From Salvator merianae (taxonomy: Eukaryota; Chordata; Lepidosauria; Squamata; Teiidae): DNA of 64,000 bases. A program made the position numbers and the translations under genes. Location: contig QVOM02000119.1 of the NCBI GenBank assembly GCA_003586115.2, positions 50,369,428-50,433,427 of the forward strand, in the 5' to 3' direction. A model generated the notes under the pieces. It was not told where the DNA came from, made no database searches, and was given only the letters and a program-made list of their open reading frames with translations. This document shows, one piece after another, positions 35,024-46,900 of the stretch (position 1 is the stretch's first letter; each line of letters opens with the position of its first letter).

Positions 35024-35114
35024 GAAAGGAAAGGAAAGGAAAGGAAAGGAAAGGAAAGGAAAGGAAAGGAAAGGAAAGGAAAGGAAAGGAAAGGAAAGGA
35101 AAGGAAAGGAAAGG
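35024..35114. repeat. (AAAGG)n microsatellite
   Basis: About 91 bp of uninterrupted 5-bp repeat, roughly 18 units, preceded by a gggagggaggg purine stretch. Purity suggests it is young and length-variable. Purine/pyrimidine asymmetry could allow triplex structure. Confidence 0.97.
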
Positions 35115-35574
35115 CTTTTAAAAAAAGTCTTGCAGTAAAAGAAGCAGACTCAACTCTCCTGGGTGCTTTTCAAAGGCCTGTAGCTTGGAACTGGTTTAAT
35201 TTAAATACAGTCACGTCCTGCTCCCTAAAAATATCAGTAGAGACAGGACTGGTTTTAATTTGAAATCTTTGCCCTCTGGTGTTTTTCTTTCTTTTCTTTT
35301 TCTTTAAGAGTCTCATGGGAATCTATATTTTACACACATAAAAATACATTTTGTTTCTATGAATGTAGGTTTGCATCAGTGAAAGCTTGGCAGAGAAAGA
35401 CTGTGACAATATCTGTTTTAGGAAGAAAAATAAAAATAAATCCAAATTCCCATGCATACTGCAAATAAAATCGTTGTATAAGCTTTGACTTTTGTTTATA
35501 TGATCACTTTCCTGAAAGAACAACTTCTGAAGCCATTTCAGCATCAAATACTTTTCCTGTTTAAATTAGAGGGA
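35115..35574. other. Unassigned sequence
   Basis: AT-rich with a TTTC run near 35283-35305. Nothing recognised. Confidence 0.4.
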
Positions 35575-36030
35575 TACTGCACCACAAAGTCCTCAGGGTC
35601 TCTTCTGTCTGCACTTTAGTATGGATAGAAAGGCCCCACCCACTGTTATTTCACTCTGACTGCACTTGAACGGGATCATTCGTGGATCCAGAACACAGAG
35701 GTGTGCAGAAAGCATGCTTTAGTTTTCCAGACTACTGGGAGACCCATTTCAGTTGTGCACCAAAGTGTGCTGTCAAAATGGGTCCCCAGGGGCTCTGAGA
35801 TGAGAAACTTTTGTACCTAGCCATCTGAGCCCTTAGAGGTTGGACACAAACTCATGCGAGCTTCAGTGCTGGTGTGGGAACTGGGCTGGAACAGCGCTGG
35901 AGTGCAGACAGCATTGTTCCAGACTAAGCTTTGCTGTGCCCTGGGTCAGAGGGCCTCCCATGACCCAGAGCCACTGGTTTTGATCATGTCAAGACAAGAG
36001 CAGAAAGGCCCTTACATTGAGAAACCAAAC
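35575..36030. mobile_element. Family B MITE
   Basis: Shares 'gagacccatttca', 'tcaaaatgggtc' and 'ctctgag/aggc' with the copies at 43.35 and 48.6 kb, and ends 'gcagaaaggccc' (36000-36011), the inverse of the family start. Left end is worn. Confidence 0.55.
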
Positions 36031-36542
36031 CACTAAGGCTCTATGATATTGGCAAATCTAGTAATAAATGGATTGAAGAAACTTGTGTTACTGAAGCCAA
36101 CAAATTTCACATCAGGACCACTATCTATTAAGGGTCTCAGTCCCCAAAAGTTTCAACCTGTTACCACCATGATACAACTTTAGGACTTGATGGCACATTC
36201 TGCACATGCACCATAGGACAGTTCCTAGATCAGAATCAACTGGAGGGCTTTCTCTGGCCTAGAACTGGGATGGATATCTGTTGGCTCAGATGGATGGATG
36301 GATGATCCAGTCTAACACAGAGTGGGTGTGGAACACAAATTCCCCAATGTCAAAGCTGCATACCAGGGACATTTCACCAGGCTCCAGAAATGGCAATTTT
36401 CAGAGCTTGGCAAGATGTTACAGGGTCCACTTCTACTACTGCTGTTTTTCTGCAAAATTGATAGCAGGTGCAGACCAATCATGAGGAGGAGTTTCAGACA
36501 TGGTCTGGTAGGAGGCAGAGGTGGTACTTTCTTTGGTGTGTC
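36031..36542. other. Unassigned sequence
   Basis: Contains a short GGAT repeat near 36288-36304. Nothing else recognised. Confidence 0.4.
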
Positions 36543-36606
36543 CACACACACACACACACACACGGCATGAATTAACTATTTTGTGTTAATTAACTATTTT
36601 GTGTTT
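36543..36606. repeat. (CA)n microsatellite and an 18-bp tandem duplication
   Basis: CA repeat at 36543-36563. Then two adjacent 18-bp units 'attaactattttgtgttW' at 36571-36588 and 36589-36606, differing at the last base. Confidence 0.92.
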
Positions 36607-37836
36607 GGGGGGGAAGTAAGGCTTGTGTGTAGCTAGGGCCTAATTCTTTCTTGGTTCTTTTACCCTTTGCTTACACAGTAAAATGTATCCTTGAAAAATA
36701 AGTTTTATCATTTGCAAAGGATTAACACATTTCTTTTGGTTAGTCTTCAAGGAATTACCTAGTGTAATTACAATAGGGTTGTGGAGAATGCTATTTCAAA
36801 TGTTTCATAAAATATATGAAAAGGCATAATCCCTCTACTTGGGATGGGCAGAGGCCATGGCAGAAGATGTTGTTCAGTGGAGTCTTGTAATCCAACAGTC
36901 TTTCACTGGCCACACTATGTAGATGTCTTCTGAAACATAAGTCTTTTTCAATGATGACCATGCTTCAGTAATGAGTGACCCTTCTCTAAAAAGTTAAAAC
37001 AAAGTTCTCACCTGCTTCAGAAACCTCAGTCAGCACAATATTCTACAACTTTCTACAGAAAATGTTTTTTTGTTTCCGTGGGGTGTCTTTAATGAGACCC
37101 AGTCATAACCATATGTCAAAATGTATCTAGTATGGCCAGTGAAAGATTTAGTTAGGTAACAGATTCCACTGAACATCATCTAATGAAATTCAAATGTTGG
37201 AAGGAGGCAAATTCTTACTGAAATTCCCACTTTTGCACAAGCTTCTTCTCTTCTCTGTGTTGACAACCCTATAAAAAGGGACTACAGCCCTTAAAAACAT
37301 TCACAGATGCATTTTAGTTTTTTTGTTTGTTTTTTTTAAGTGTACTTTTCCCTTTCAGGGAATAGTGGATCCATTATTCCCCGGTTACTCACTGATGTTT
37401 ACTAGTCTGCTAGCTGTATTTCAGGCCTTGCCATAGTTAATTTCCACTATACACTTCAGTTTCCAAAGTGAACCACAGTTCAATATAACAAGCATGATTT
37501 TAGTTCATTACTTTTTCAAGTGCCACAAGTAAACAGCATGCCATGCCAAATCACTTGGAGCTTTCTGTGTGGCTGAGAGATCTTCTTGTCACAGCCAAAT
37601 CAATACTGATCTCCAACAAGATGTAGAGGAAAATTAGACACAGAGAAAGAGAGAAATAATTTATTTGATAACTTCTGAATTCTAATGCACTCCATCGTCC
37701 TTATGTAATGCTGAAAACCTCTGCTGGTTTCCCTTTCCAGCAGAGAGAGAGAAAAGAGGGCTACAAACATGAAGACACAACATTTTTCTAAGATATTTTA
37801 GCTCTACATTGAAATCATGACAGCAAGCCAAACCTA
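36607..37836. other. Unassigned sequence
   Basis: AT-rich, no recognised element or exon. Confidence 0.4.
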
Positions 37837-38290
37837 GGCCCCTTCTGCACTTACAAGAAGACATGAGTGAAATCAGCCCCATCTGCACCGATGGCACTGA
37901 TCCAGATCAGCTCATGCCATGGCCATGAAGCTCGTGCAAGCTTCACAGCTACATCCCCATTGCCTTTAAGGGCTAGGAACAAAAGTTCCTAGCCTCAGAG
38001 TCTCTAAGGGGTGCTTCTGGGGAAGCCTCTGTGGGGTGTCTTCCGGATCTACCAGTGATCCAGATTAAGGCCTCCCTTAATCTAGATCACACTCTGATGC
38101 AGACAAAGTGGACCAGCAGGCTTAGATCCACACTAGCGTGCAAATCCATGAGTCCCAGAAGTGGGTCCACGCGGCTGGTTGCGGAACTTGGAGTGTGTTT
38201 ATTACTGCATGTTTTTAGTGTCAGGCTGGGTTCTCTGGGAAATCCCATCTTGCTTTCTTTGCAATAGGCCCATTCCACCATAGCTACACC
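37837..38290 (+). mobile_element. Family B MITE
   Basis: Starts 'ggccccttctgcacttaca'. The interior 'cactgatccagatcagctca' and 'gatccagattaaggcctccc' matches the 12.5-kb copy, and 'gcagacaaagtggaccagcag' matches the 28.6-kb copy. Right end near 'aataggcccattcca' is uncertain. Confidence 0.58.
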
Positions 38291-39726
38291 CACGTGCAAG
38301 ATAAAAACATCCCAACAAGGAAGTGTATAGGCAATAAAAGGTTGGAAGAGGAGGAGGAGAGCCCACTTTTTCTTATCAATGTACCATGGATACATTGTTA
38401 TGCCATACTTCTAGTCATAAAACTAACTCAGTCTATGTTTCAGTATTCCTGAGAATGTGGGGTGGGGGTGGGGACCAAAAAACTTCCAGACATGCATTTG
38501 TATGCAGACTCCATCACTCCCTCTGCCAACACACATATGCATATTTTGAGAACACTAGGAGAGCACTCTTCTCTCTGTGGTGATAAGAAATGCAACCTGG
38601 TCAGATAAACCTGGGCCTGCACATGTCACCTTTACAGAGGTTTCACATTCTTATTTCAGAAAGTGATTCTTCTTATAGCAAGGATCTAAATTTCAGGTGC
38701 TGTTAAAGAACAAGTTATATGACCAGTTCAAGTGGTTACCACAACTGCTGGGAATGAAGCATAGGATAGGTAACTTTCAATCTCTGCTCAGATATCAAAG
38801 TCACTTAGTAGCCTTGGGCAAATTATCCTTTGAACTAGCAAGTAACAAGCTCTTGGCACACAACTGGACTAAAATTAACCATTCTAAGATCCCATTCATT
38901 TTGATGAAAGAAAGCTTTAAACACGCTTTTAACTCTTCTACTGAAAGCAAAGGGCCACATAACAACTTAAGATTCACTTGATGATGCCATTTATAAATGC
39001 CTGTGAAGAAGGGCCAGTATACAGCTATCTTAATTCAAAGGACTGGGACCAGAAATATATGAATGTCTTTTAGTTTGAATAGATAAGAGCAACAGCATAC
39101 GTCTGCGAAACATAATGCATTTCAGCATGATGCCACAATGGAGATTTAAGCATTTTCCAAAGCACTGTGTATACTTCCTGTAAATGTTTTTAAAGTACTA
39201 AGGATATACAATTTTAAAATACTAAGGATGTGCAATACTAAAGATACATTTTTTATTTTTTATACGTTTTCACTAACATAGCTTCTACCTCTTATATAAG
39301 GGGAGATAAACAAAGCACTAACTCTGCACAAATTGCCACCATCCGTTTTGCATGCTACTTTGAACAATGCCCAGACTAAACTGGACATTTGTGATGCCCT
39401 GATGCTTTTGTAAGACAAACATTCTCTTAGGCATTATTAAATGTTAGCTGCATAGTTTGCAGTTCCTTCTAAGTAAACCATGCTAATCACAAGGGATCTG
39501 AAGGCATGAGAACTTACCGAACTTGAAGATTATGTAAGTGGTAATCAGTCAAATGTAGTGAAGCTCTAACCAAATTGAAACTGAAGTGAACTGTAACAGT
39601 GCACAAAAACAGAGAAGTTTATACCTAGTACCTTTTCATGGAACACTCACTAGCACAGGTTAACAACCACTCCTGCAAGAGCATTTCAAAACTACAGAAA
39701 GTTACAGACGATATAAGCAAGTCTAT
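38291..39726. other. Unassigned sequence with a possible MIR-like remnant
   Basis: At about 38757-38830, 'actttcaatctctgctcag' followed later by 'cttgggcaaattatcc' has the order of the MIR/CORE-SINE consensus (…ttcaaatcctgctc…ccttgggcaagt…). It is too short for a firm call. The remainder is AT-rich and unassigned. Confidence 0.35.
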
Positions 39727-40184
39727 AGATCTTTTTGCACCTTCCATCTTGGAATGTTTGTATCTGAACATTCCAAGGTGGAATGGATCCTGTGATGCGG
39801 TGGCCATCCGTGCTGTGAGGGCTGGAACAACCCGGAAATGGGCTTCCACCACATGCAGTGCAAATGCTGGCCACTCCACTATGACAACAGCTACAGAAAT
39901 GTACAGCTGCTGCCATAGCAACTGGGGATGTGGTATATGACTGTGCAGCTGCAGCCACAGCTGTGGCACGCCCTGCAGCATTCACACCTGGAAGTAGGTG
40001 CAAATGCTGCCAACTGGCAGAAGCCCAACTGCTCCCGGTACAGCTGTGTACTACAATTTTGTTGTACACAGCTATTAGCAAGTGGGAGCATCTGCAGAAG
40101 CTTCTGATTGCTTGGGCCTCCGCAAAATGCACTGTGCTAGTGAGTGTCCGATTGCTCACTAGTACTAAAGTGCAAACAGGCCCC
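39727..40184 (-). mobile_element. Family A hairpin MITE, longest copy
   Basis: The left hairpin at 39742-39758/39767-39783 has 17-bp arms with one mismatch (TTCCATCTTGGAATGTT). The right end is 'gtgctagtgagtg…tcactagtac' then 'gtgcaaacaggcccc'. The middle holds 'agctgtgtac…tgtacacagct'. The long minus-strand frame through it (178 codons, 39692-40228) is low-complexity Cys/Ser/His text made by the palindromes, not a gene. Confidence 0.78.
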
Positions 40185-41589
40185 AGATATGATCCTACTG
40201 TACTATGGTTGCTGCCACTCATCACCACATATGTTGGGCCTGCAGTTCACCTCAGAGAGGCAGAAGGCACACTCAGAAATAGCCTTCACGTTCCAGTGTA
40301 GAATGGTATAATTATACCATTTTGCACTGACAAGTGTGAATAGAACCACACAACTCAACCCAAGATACAAAAACAAAGCTACAACAAACTGAGAGACTTT
40401 GGGAAGATGGCAACACAGACAGTTCTGCAGCTAAGAGCTTTCCATCAGTGCCAGATGAGTGTAGGGCCAGAAATGGCTCTGGAAGTCAGCCCTTTTTGTC
40501 TGATGGTAAGATGACAGGGGTGGAAATCACCCTGGTCATTTGTCATCTCCCTCTGCAGTCACTGTGCACAGCTGTAGAGAAAGCAATTTTGCTGCCAATC
40601 TGCCCTTGATCATTTATCCAGCCCTACAGCTAGGGCAGTTCCAAAGGTGAGTTCTGTGCCTCTGGGTTGGTCTGTTGACTGGTTGAGTGTTGGCCTGTTT
40701 TCTCCTGAGGTCCAGGGGCACTCAAGTGTCACCCAATTTTGCCTGTCTAGATGCAGCCCGAGTAAGGTCTATTTAATTTAGATAAAGAAATTGCTATGAA
40801 AAGAGCATGCTGTGAATGAAATGATGTGAATAATTGGTGCCAAATTCTCCGGCTTGCATGAGAAGTTCTCTGTAGTGCAAGAGGGGGACCTCCTGGCATG
40901 TTCTGCAGAGGCATTGGCATGTGACTGTTCTCTTCCCAAAGGAACACTTAGATCTATCCTGTCTGAGAACCAAGAAGGATTTGTATAGATATAGTTACAT
41001 GAAAAGTGACAATTTCTAAGCAGCCTTTCCTTCTGTCATCACCTGCTTTGAATGTTTCAAAAGGGACAAGAAACAAAGTGACATTGAAATAAAATTCACT
41101 GTGTGGCAGACCAGCTGTGATCCATACATTCAAAATGAAGGCTGTCCTTTGTCCTTAGGTGAACTTTCAGTGCCCCAGGATTGCAGTAGCTTCCGTTCAG
41201 TCAGTGATCTTATGTATTATATGTGCCACAGTAGCTAATGACAACGATCCAAATTCTCCTTTTGCAGTGCTCCATTGATTTCAGTAGGATTACACACCCG
41301 AGGTGAAATGGACTTTGGAGCTGAGTCAAGGGCAACTTTCTAGATTTTCTGATTCCTGGAATCTTTTGATAATGTGTCACTTTGGTGTTCATAATCTGCA
41401 GTCATTGTCTTCCTCTAGATTAAAACTGCTGACTGACTTATAAGCCTGCTGAGATTTCCACCCCTAATGCAACTTCTTATTGCTGTTAAGAAACCAAAAT
41501 TATACAGGAAAGGAAAGCAGATGTTCCCTGTCTCTTTTTGAAACTGATCTTTGTGGGTGGGGGAAAGGAGCACTTCCAGGAAACAAGCT
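40185..41589. other. Unassigned sequence
   Basis: No gene or recognised repeat. Confidence 0.4.
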
Positions 41590-41805
41590 GGGCTGCATCC
41601 ACACACATTTAAAAAAGCAGCTCCAAAGAGTGTTAGAGGTAGTAGCATGTGGATATTAATGTTCCCATCCCATCTCTAATCTCCACTAAAGGTAAGAGAA
41701 TACATTCTTTGGCCCTTTATATGGACTTGAGGGACTAGCATCTGGATGCTACCACCTCTAATCCTGTTTTAGGTCACCTTTTAGAAACTGGGTGTGGATG
41801 CAGGC
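41590..41805. mobile_element. Family C MITE with both ends
   Basis: Inverted ends 'gggctgcatccacac' (41590-41604) and 'gggtgtggatgcaggc' (41790-41805) are nearly perfect complements. The interior has 'aaaaaagcagctcc', 'catgtggatattaatgttcc' and 'catctaatct'-type words. It is the only copy with two clear ends, so it defines the family. Confidence 0.72.
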
Positions 41806-43350
41806 TTTGTTGTACTAGGTCATCCCGTCTGCCATTAAACTGTTGTTTATCTTCTGCTAATCAGAATACTTTACTAGAAGGTAAGATCTGGAATGATAAT
41901 ATGCAAAATCTGATGGGAAATACATAAAAGAGCTTAGAAGATGGGATGAGGACACACCAAAGCAACAGAATGGGAGCAAAGTATATGCTTTGCTGTCAAG
42001 CTGCAAACCAAAGGATTCAGCAGGTCAGGCCAAACTATTAGGTATGCAGAAGAAATTTACATGGAGTCTCAAATACCTTCCTGCTAATTCTGCCTTCAGG
42101 CTCCTCTATTGCTTTGTCATACAAGAAGCACAAGAAAGCAGAAGCTGGGGGTAGGGGATGCGAGTAAGTCTGCAAAGCATTAGGTGATACTGCAGGGTGC
42201 TATACACTCCAGTGGTGGATTGATGCTGTTGTAAAGCACAGATGTTTCGGTTCAGATAAACTCTCCTTCAGTTCCTAAACCTCTACACAGTTGTTTAAAG
42301 AAAGATGCAGAGTACAACCAAGTAAATACTTTTTAAAAGGGGATATTTAAGTACTACATATTTAAGCCATGTGATATGCACAACCATTTTCATAATATTT
42401 TTATAACATATCTCAGGCATGATTCTACAATTATGCAATTATGCAGAAGAACTGACATAATATTTTTAAAAATTTGCAACAAGGGTGAATCAGAGCAAAT
42501 AGTTTTACCACATGCACTATTGTGAGTTTTATCACATGAACTATTGCTTTTTGTGGCAATAGAATACCTAAAGTTAGATAATGATCTATAAGCAAATACT
42601 GGAGCCAAATCTGAGATTTTCTTCCACCAGAAATAATTAACCTGTCATCTCCCATCACCCTCAAATGGCCCTTATTTTCTCCTATCGCATATGGCCTGAT
42701 ATTCCACAGTGCCAAGGTATCGTGAGAGTTAGAACTGAGAGCTGTAAAAGACAATAATTTGGCAGCAGAAAAGCAGGCAGGGTTAGTAAATTTTATGAGC
42801 TATAGTTTATTGAATCTGGCAGAGGCATGAAGTTAACCCCACCTTGTCATCTTTTGTCATCCAGTGGCAGCAGTCTAAATCGTGCAACGAATCCAGACAT
42901 GTGTTCTGCATGCACCCAGCCTATCCACTGTGGTATGACCTGCTATGGGGTCCCATCATGAAGACTGAGATGGGGGCACTTAGCCAGCTTGTCATGCTGA
43001 TGGTAACCAATGCCACATTCCATATGGTCTAGAGGGAAATCCCTTTGCTATATTGTGGATGTCTCTAGCCTTCTCCATATGCTCAGAAGCCACCCGTAAT
43101 TTTTCTGTAGAATTTTCTAATTAAGAGTTTTAAAATAGTCAAAGTACCTCTGAGGAACAAGATACATATTTCTCTTTCTCACCTCATCATTAGTATTAAG
43201 CAGATAATTTTAAAGTGGCTGAAGTATTAAGGATCTGAAACCTGAAAGAAGGTGGTAAAAGGAAATGCATGCATTTTATTCCTCAGTGGTATTCATATTA
43301 TCAGTTTGTGAAACATAAAATGCAATATAATAGGTGAATTGGTAATCCAA
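41806..43350. other. Unassigned sequence
   Basis: No recognised element. Around 42480-42545 two diverged copies of 'atagttttaccacatgcactattg' / 'gagttttatcacatgaactattg' lie side by side, a small local duplication. Confidence 0.4.
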
Positions 43351-43844
43351 GGGCCTTTCTGCACTTACTAGTAATCCGGTATAGTACGAGGCCTAGACTC
43401 CTTTTGGGTCTCTTTCTTCTGCACTCTGGTGTGAAACAGAGAGCACCTGCCCAATGTTAATACTTTCTGCCTGCATTGGATGCCTGCATATAGCAGACTA
43501 GGCAGACCAAAATAGTCGCCTAATCTGGTATAGTGGTAGACATTTTTTAAAAGACCTACAGGTAGTCTACTCATGAATAAACAGGCCCACAGAGGTGTGC
43601 AGAAGGGCACTATGACACTGTGGCCTGGTTTATCAAGAGGACCCATTTTGGCAGCACACCAAATTGTGCCATCAAAATGGGTCTCCTGGGTGCTCCAAGG
43701 CTAGATACTTTCATTCCTGGATATTGGAGCCTTTGAAGCGGCACCGAAGTTGTCTTGGAACATCCATCCCAAGTGTGAATGGCCTTTTTCCTGGACAGCT
43801 GGACCAGCTGGACTGGTCAAGGCCTGGTAAGTGCGGAAATAGTC
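43351..43844 (+). mobile_element. Family B MITE, near-complete
   Basis: Starts 'gggcctttctgcacttact' and ends 'ggtaagtgcggaaatagtc', an eroded inverse. Interior: 'aatccggtatagtacgaggcc', 'gacccattttggcagc…tgccatcaaaatgggtc' (a hairpin) and 'ctggaccagctggactgg'. 494 bp. The flanks CAA/AAA do not match exactly. Confidence 0.7.
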
Positions 43845-44278
43845 AAAGGTAGAAGCACTCTTACCACTCAAATAGTTTGCACAAGGAGGTTCAGACAAAG
43901 CAAACATTTTATTAACACATGATAGCTAAACTATGCTGTCACGAAGATCATGAAGAGAGTGCTGACAGAAAACACATTAACCTTTATTGAGCTCATGAGC
44001 AACAGAGCCAAGATGGATTGGATCACTATTAAATCTTTCCAACATTACATTAAATAGCTAAATGTTTTCTTTTTGTTTAGTTATGGACTAGCTGGTTATA
44101 GAATGCCCAATGACAAAGAGCTCCAGTCACAGGAAAAGAGATGTAAACCTCATAAGGAAGGGAGAAGGGAAGACCTGTGTGTTGCTGTCCTGCCCTTCCC
44201 CCCACCCAAGGTTTAAAACTAGTAGCAGCATTTGGTGTGGAGAAGGCAGACAGAAAACCTAGTGTCGTAGTTTCTTAT
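43845..44278. other. Unassigned sequence
   Basis: Nothing recognised. Confidence 0.4.
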
Positions 44279-44470
44279 AATGTCATTTTGTAATTCTGTT
44301 ATCATGTAATTTTGTAATTTTATAGTGCATTGTTTTGTATAATATGTGAGTTTATAAGATATTATTTATTATTATTTTGTATTGTATATTTTCGGTTTGT
44401 AGTAAATTGCCTTGGGAAGTCTTTCTTGGAAAGGCGGTATACAAATAAAATGGAATGAATGAAATAAAAT
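44279..44470 (+). mobile_element. LINE 3' end (L2/CR1 type)
   Basis: 'gtaaattgccttgggaagtc', 'ggaaaggcggtatacaaat' and a terminal 'aatgaatgaaat' repeat are the standard vertebrate L2-group tail. Upstream AT-rich text is probably its 3' UTR. Confidence 0.7.
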
Positions 44471-44989
44471 GGGATGAATGGAATATGGTTTGGAAGACAA
44501 TTGTGGCTTGGAAAACAACTAATACAGTAAATCTGATTTATCGTTGGTGCTGTATTACACTTAGTGACTGTATACACACAGAACAGAGAGAAATGGCGAA
44601 GAAATGCTCACAAAAAAAAGACAAAGTGCAGTTTCTCAAGCATCCAAGCCCTAAATTTCCTGGCTTATCAACTCAGCTGAGCCCATCTGCATGGCTGCCT
44701 GTAAGTTCACCAAATGTCAAGGTTTGCAAAGCTGCAGCCTTGTGCGTCCAACCCAAATTGAAAGAATGAGGATTTTCACTTGTTTTGTGAGATGGTGCCT
44801 GATGTCAATCCCATCAAAGCTATGAGAAAGAAATTGAAGTGCTGCTACTGTGACAAAGGCAAAACCCCTCCTCGGGAACACCCAGTGGGAAACGTAATAT
44901 TCCTTTCCAGTCCCATCAGTCAGGAAGTTGCTTCCAGCTATAGTAAGAAAATCACATGACAGAGAAGGATTAGAATGATATCTTATTGT

Positions 44990-45062
44990 TGGTGGTTTTA
45001 ATGTATTGTAACCCAATTCTAGATTGTCCGTATAGGGTGGGATAAAAATCTAAATTATTAAA
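44990..45062 (+). mobile_element. LINE 3' tail
   Basis: 'gattgtccgtatagggtggg' followed by 'ataaaaatctaaattatt' and 'aaataagg' has the L2 tail layout. Confidence 0.5.
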
Positions 45063-45544
45063 TAAGGAGAGAAGGGGGAACCGGATTCCCACTCAACCCA
45101 ATACCTGGCCTTACCTGCCCCACAACTGCATACGCACAGATGCATCTGGACTCTCAACAGGTTTCCTTTCATGAACCAGCCACGTTGGAATCTGCAGTCT
45201 CTTGGATTCACACATTTAGTGTTGGGCACACTATTGCAATGGCAGACATTTCCCAGGCAGCTGAAGACCACACTATGAGTGATTTACAAAACCTTATCTC
45301 TACCAAACTATTTAGAGCAATGGTTCTCAAACTTGGTCCTCCAGACATTTCTGAACAACTTTTAGCATTCCACTCTCACCATTTGTGGCCAGCCCCAGTG
45401 GCACATCTGGAGGATCATAATTTGGGAACTACTGATTTAGAGGACAATCTTTGAAGATGGTTGATCCTTTTTAATTCTCTGAAATCTATGGTAGATGCTT
45501 CTACTGTAGTGGCTGCACTGCAGCCTAGCAGAGTTTGGCTAAGA
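45063..45544. other. Unassigned sequence
   Basis: 'cagacatttctgaacaactt' and 'ggaccatttgtggccagcc'-like words near 45350-45420 may be a small repeat. Not assigned. Confidence 0.35.
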
Positions 45545-46246
45545 TAACTCCCAACCTCCATATATGCCAGGTGAATGCCCTACAAACTGTCAAAAATGTA
45601 TCAAACTATATCTAATAGGTGTTGGAAAAGCAAACACAAAAGGAATTTTTATCATATGTGGTGGACCTGCTCTAAAGCAAAAACAAATTGCTGTAAATAT
45701 TCACAGTTATGAAGAAGATATTAAAAACTAATATTCCTTTTAAACCAGAATTTTATTTATTAGGTGCAATAGAGGACAACTTTGACAATGCTAATGTTTT
45801 AATTCAGTGTATGGTGACTGCAGCTAGGATTATCTATGCACAAAATTGGAAAGAAATTAAAATTTCTATGGTACACTATTAGTTGATTAAAATGATCAAC
45901 CTTGCTGAGATGGACAAATTGACAAAGTTATTGAGAAATAAGACTGTGGAGAAGTTTGTCAGAAACTTGAAACTCTTTATTGACTTTCTACAGTTAGAAT
46001 TAAAAAATGAGCTTGCCATCACTGGATTTGAAGAATTAAGATGAAAGAAGATGTGTTGGAAAAAGAAGGGAACTAAGAAACAGGAGCGGCAAGAAATAAG
46101 GCATGTAAGAGACAAGAAGGTGGGAAGTCAGCAATTTATTGAATGAATGTCTACTTATATAAATGTATCCATCTGGGAATTTGACATATGTTTTATGTAT
46201 TCTTAAAATAAATAGCAAATATGGAAAAAAAAACAAAAAGAAAAAC
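45545..46246 (+). mobile_element. L1 LINE, ORF2 C-terminus and poly-A tail
   Basis: Across several frameshifts the plus strand gives 'CQKC', then 'FYHMWWTCSKAK' (the Cys-rich C-terminal motif of L1 ORF2, C..C….H…W.C), then 'PFKPEFYLLGAIEDNFD', 'VTAARIIYAQNWK' and 'AEMDKLTKLLRNK'. These follow the known order in vertebrate L1. An A-rich tail ('ggaaaaaaaaac', 'aaaaagaaaaac') closes it at 46222-46246. About the last 170 codons plus 3' UTR survive; RT and endonuclease are lost by 5' truncation. Confidence 0.87.
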
Positions 46247-46439
46247 GTATTTGCCAGGTGAAAAGTCTTAGTAAGTGTATCAGCATCTGTGCCCAGCCTC
46301 TGTATACAGGCAAGGCCTCACCTTCCCACTCCACAGAGCCTCATTAGTGCACAAGAAAATGACCCCAATGTCATTCCTCACACAGTGTGCTTTAGGCACC
46401 TTTGACAGGACATTAAATCACTGCAGCCTCCCCTCCCCC

Positions 46440-46900
46440 TACCCCGATGCCTTGGGATGGAGAATGTATAGACTGGGCAAAGTTCCATGCTGCATAGCTT
46501 GGGGTGAAATGCAGAGGCTTGGCCCAGATTGTTCAATCTGGGGCAAAAATGGAGCAGAGTGAGGTGGGGCAAGCAGGAGTTACCCTCAGTGCAGACTGGG
46601 GGGATTTTGGCAGTTCATCACTAATGCCGTACTTCAAATGGTGCCAGGCTCCACACACTATGTGGGCCACTCCAGCTGTCAACACGGTAGACGACTGGCG
46701 TGACCCACAGCCCAGGAATGGTTGGATTGCTCCCTAGTATGACTTTTGCATCAGGAAGCATTCCAAGCAAAAGGCCCATGCAGACAGAGCATTTTCCATG
46801 ACCCCTGGGAACCACACTGGTAAGCAGAATGATGTGTTCCCAGACAGCAGCTACCGTGGTCCTAATAGGCTGCCTTCAGACCCTGTTAAAGGCATTTGGA
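46440..46900. mobile_element. Family B-like element(s), worn
   Basis: GC-rich text with 'ccagattgttcaatctgg' (a hairpin), 'ccacacactatgtgggcca' and 'gcagacagagcat', similar in style to family B at 30 and 60 kb. Ends cannot be set. Confidence 0.4.

Noticed and set aside
39692..40228. 178-codon minus-strand open frame
   Set aside because: It runs through a family A hairpin element. The Cys/Ser/His-rich text comes from palindromic GC-rich DNA and differs between copies.
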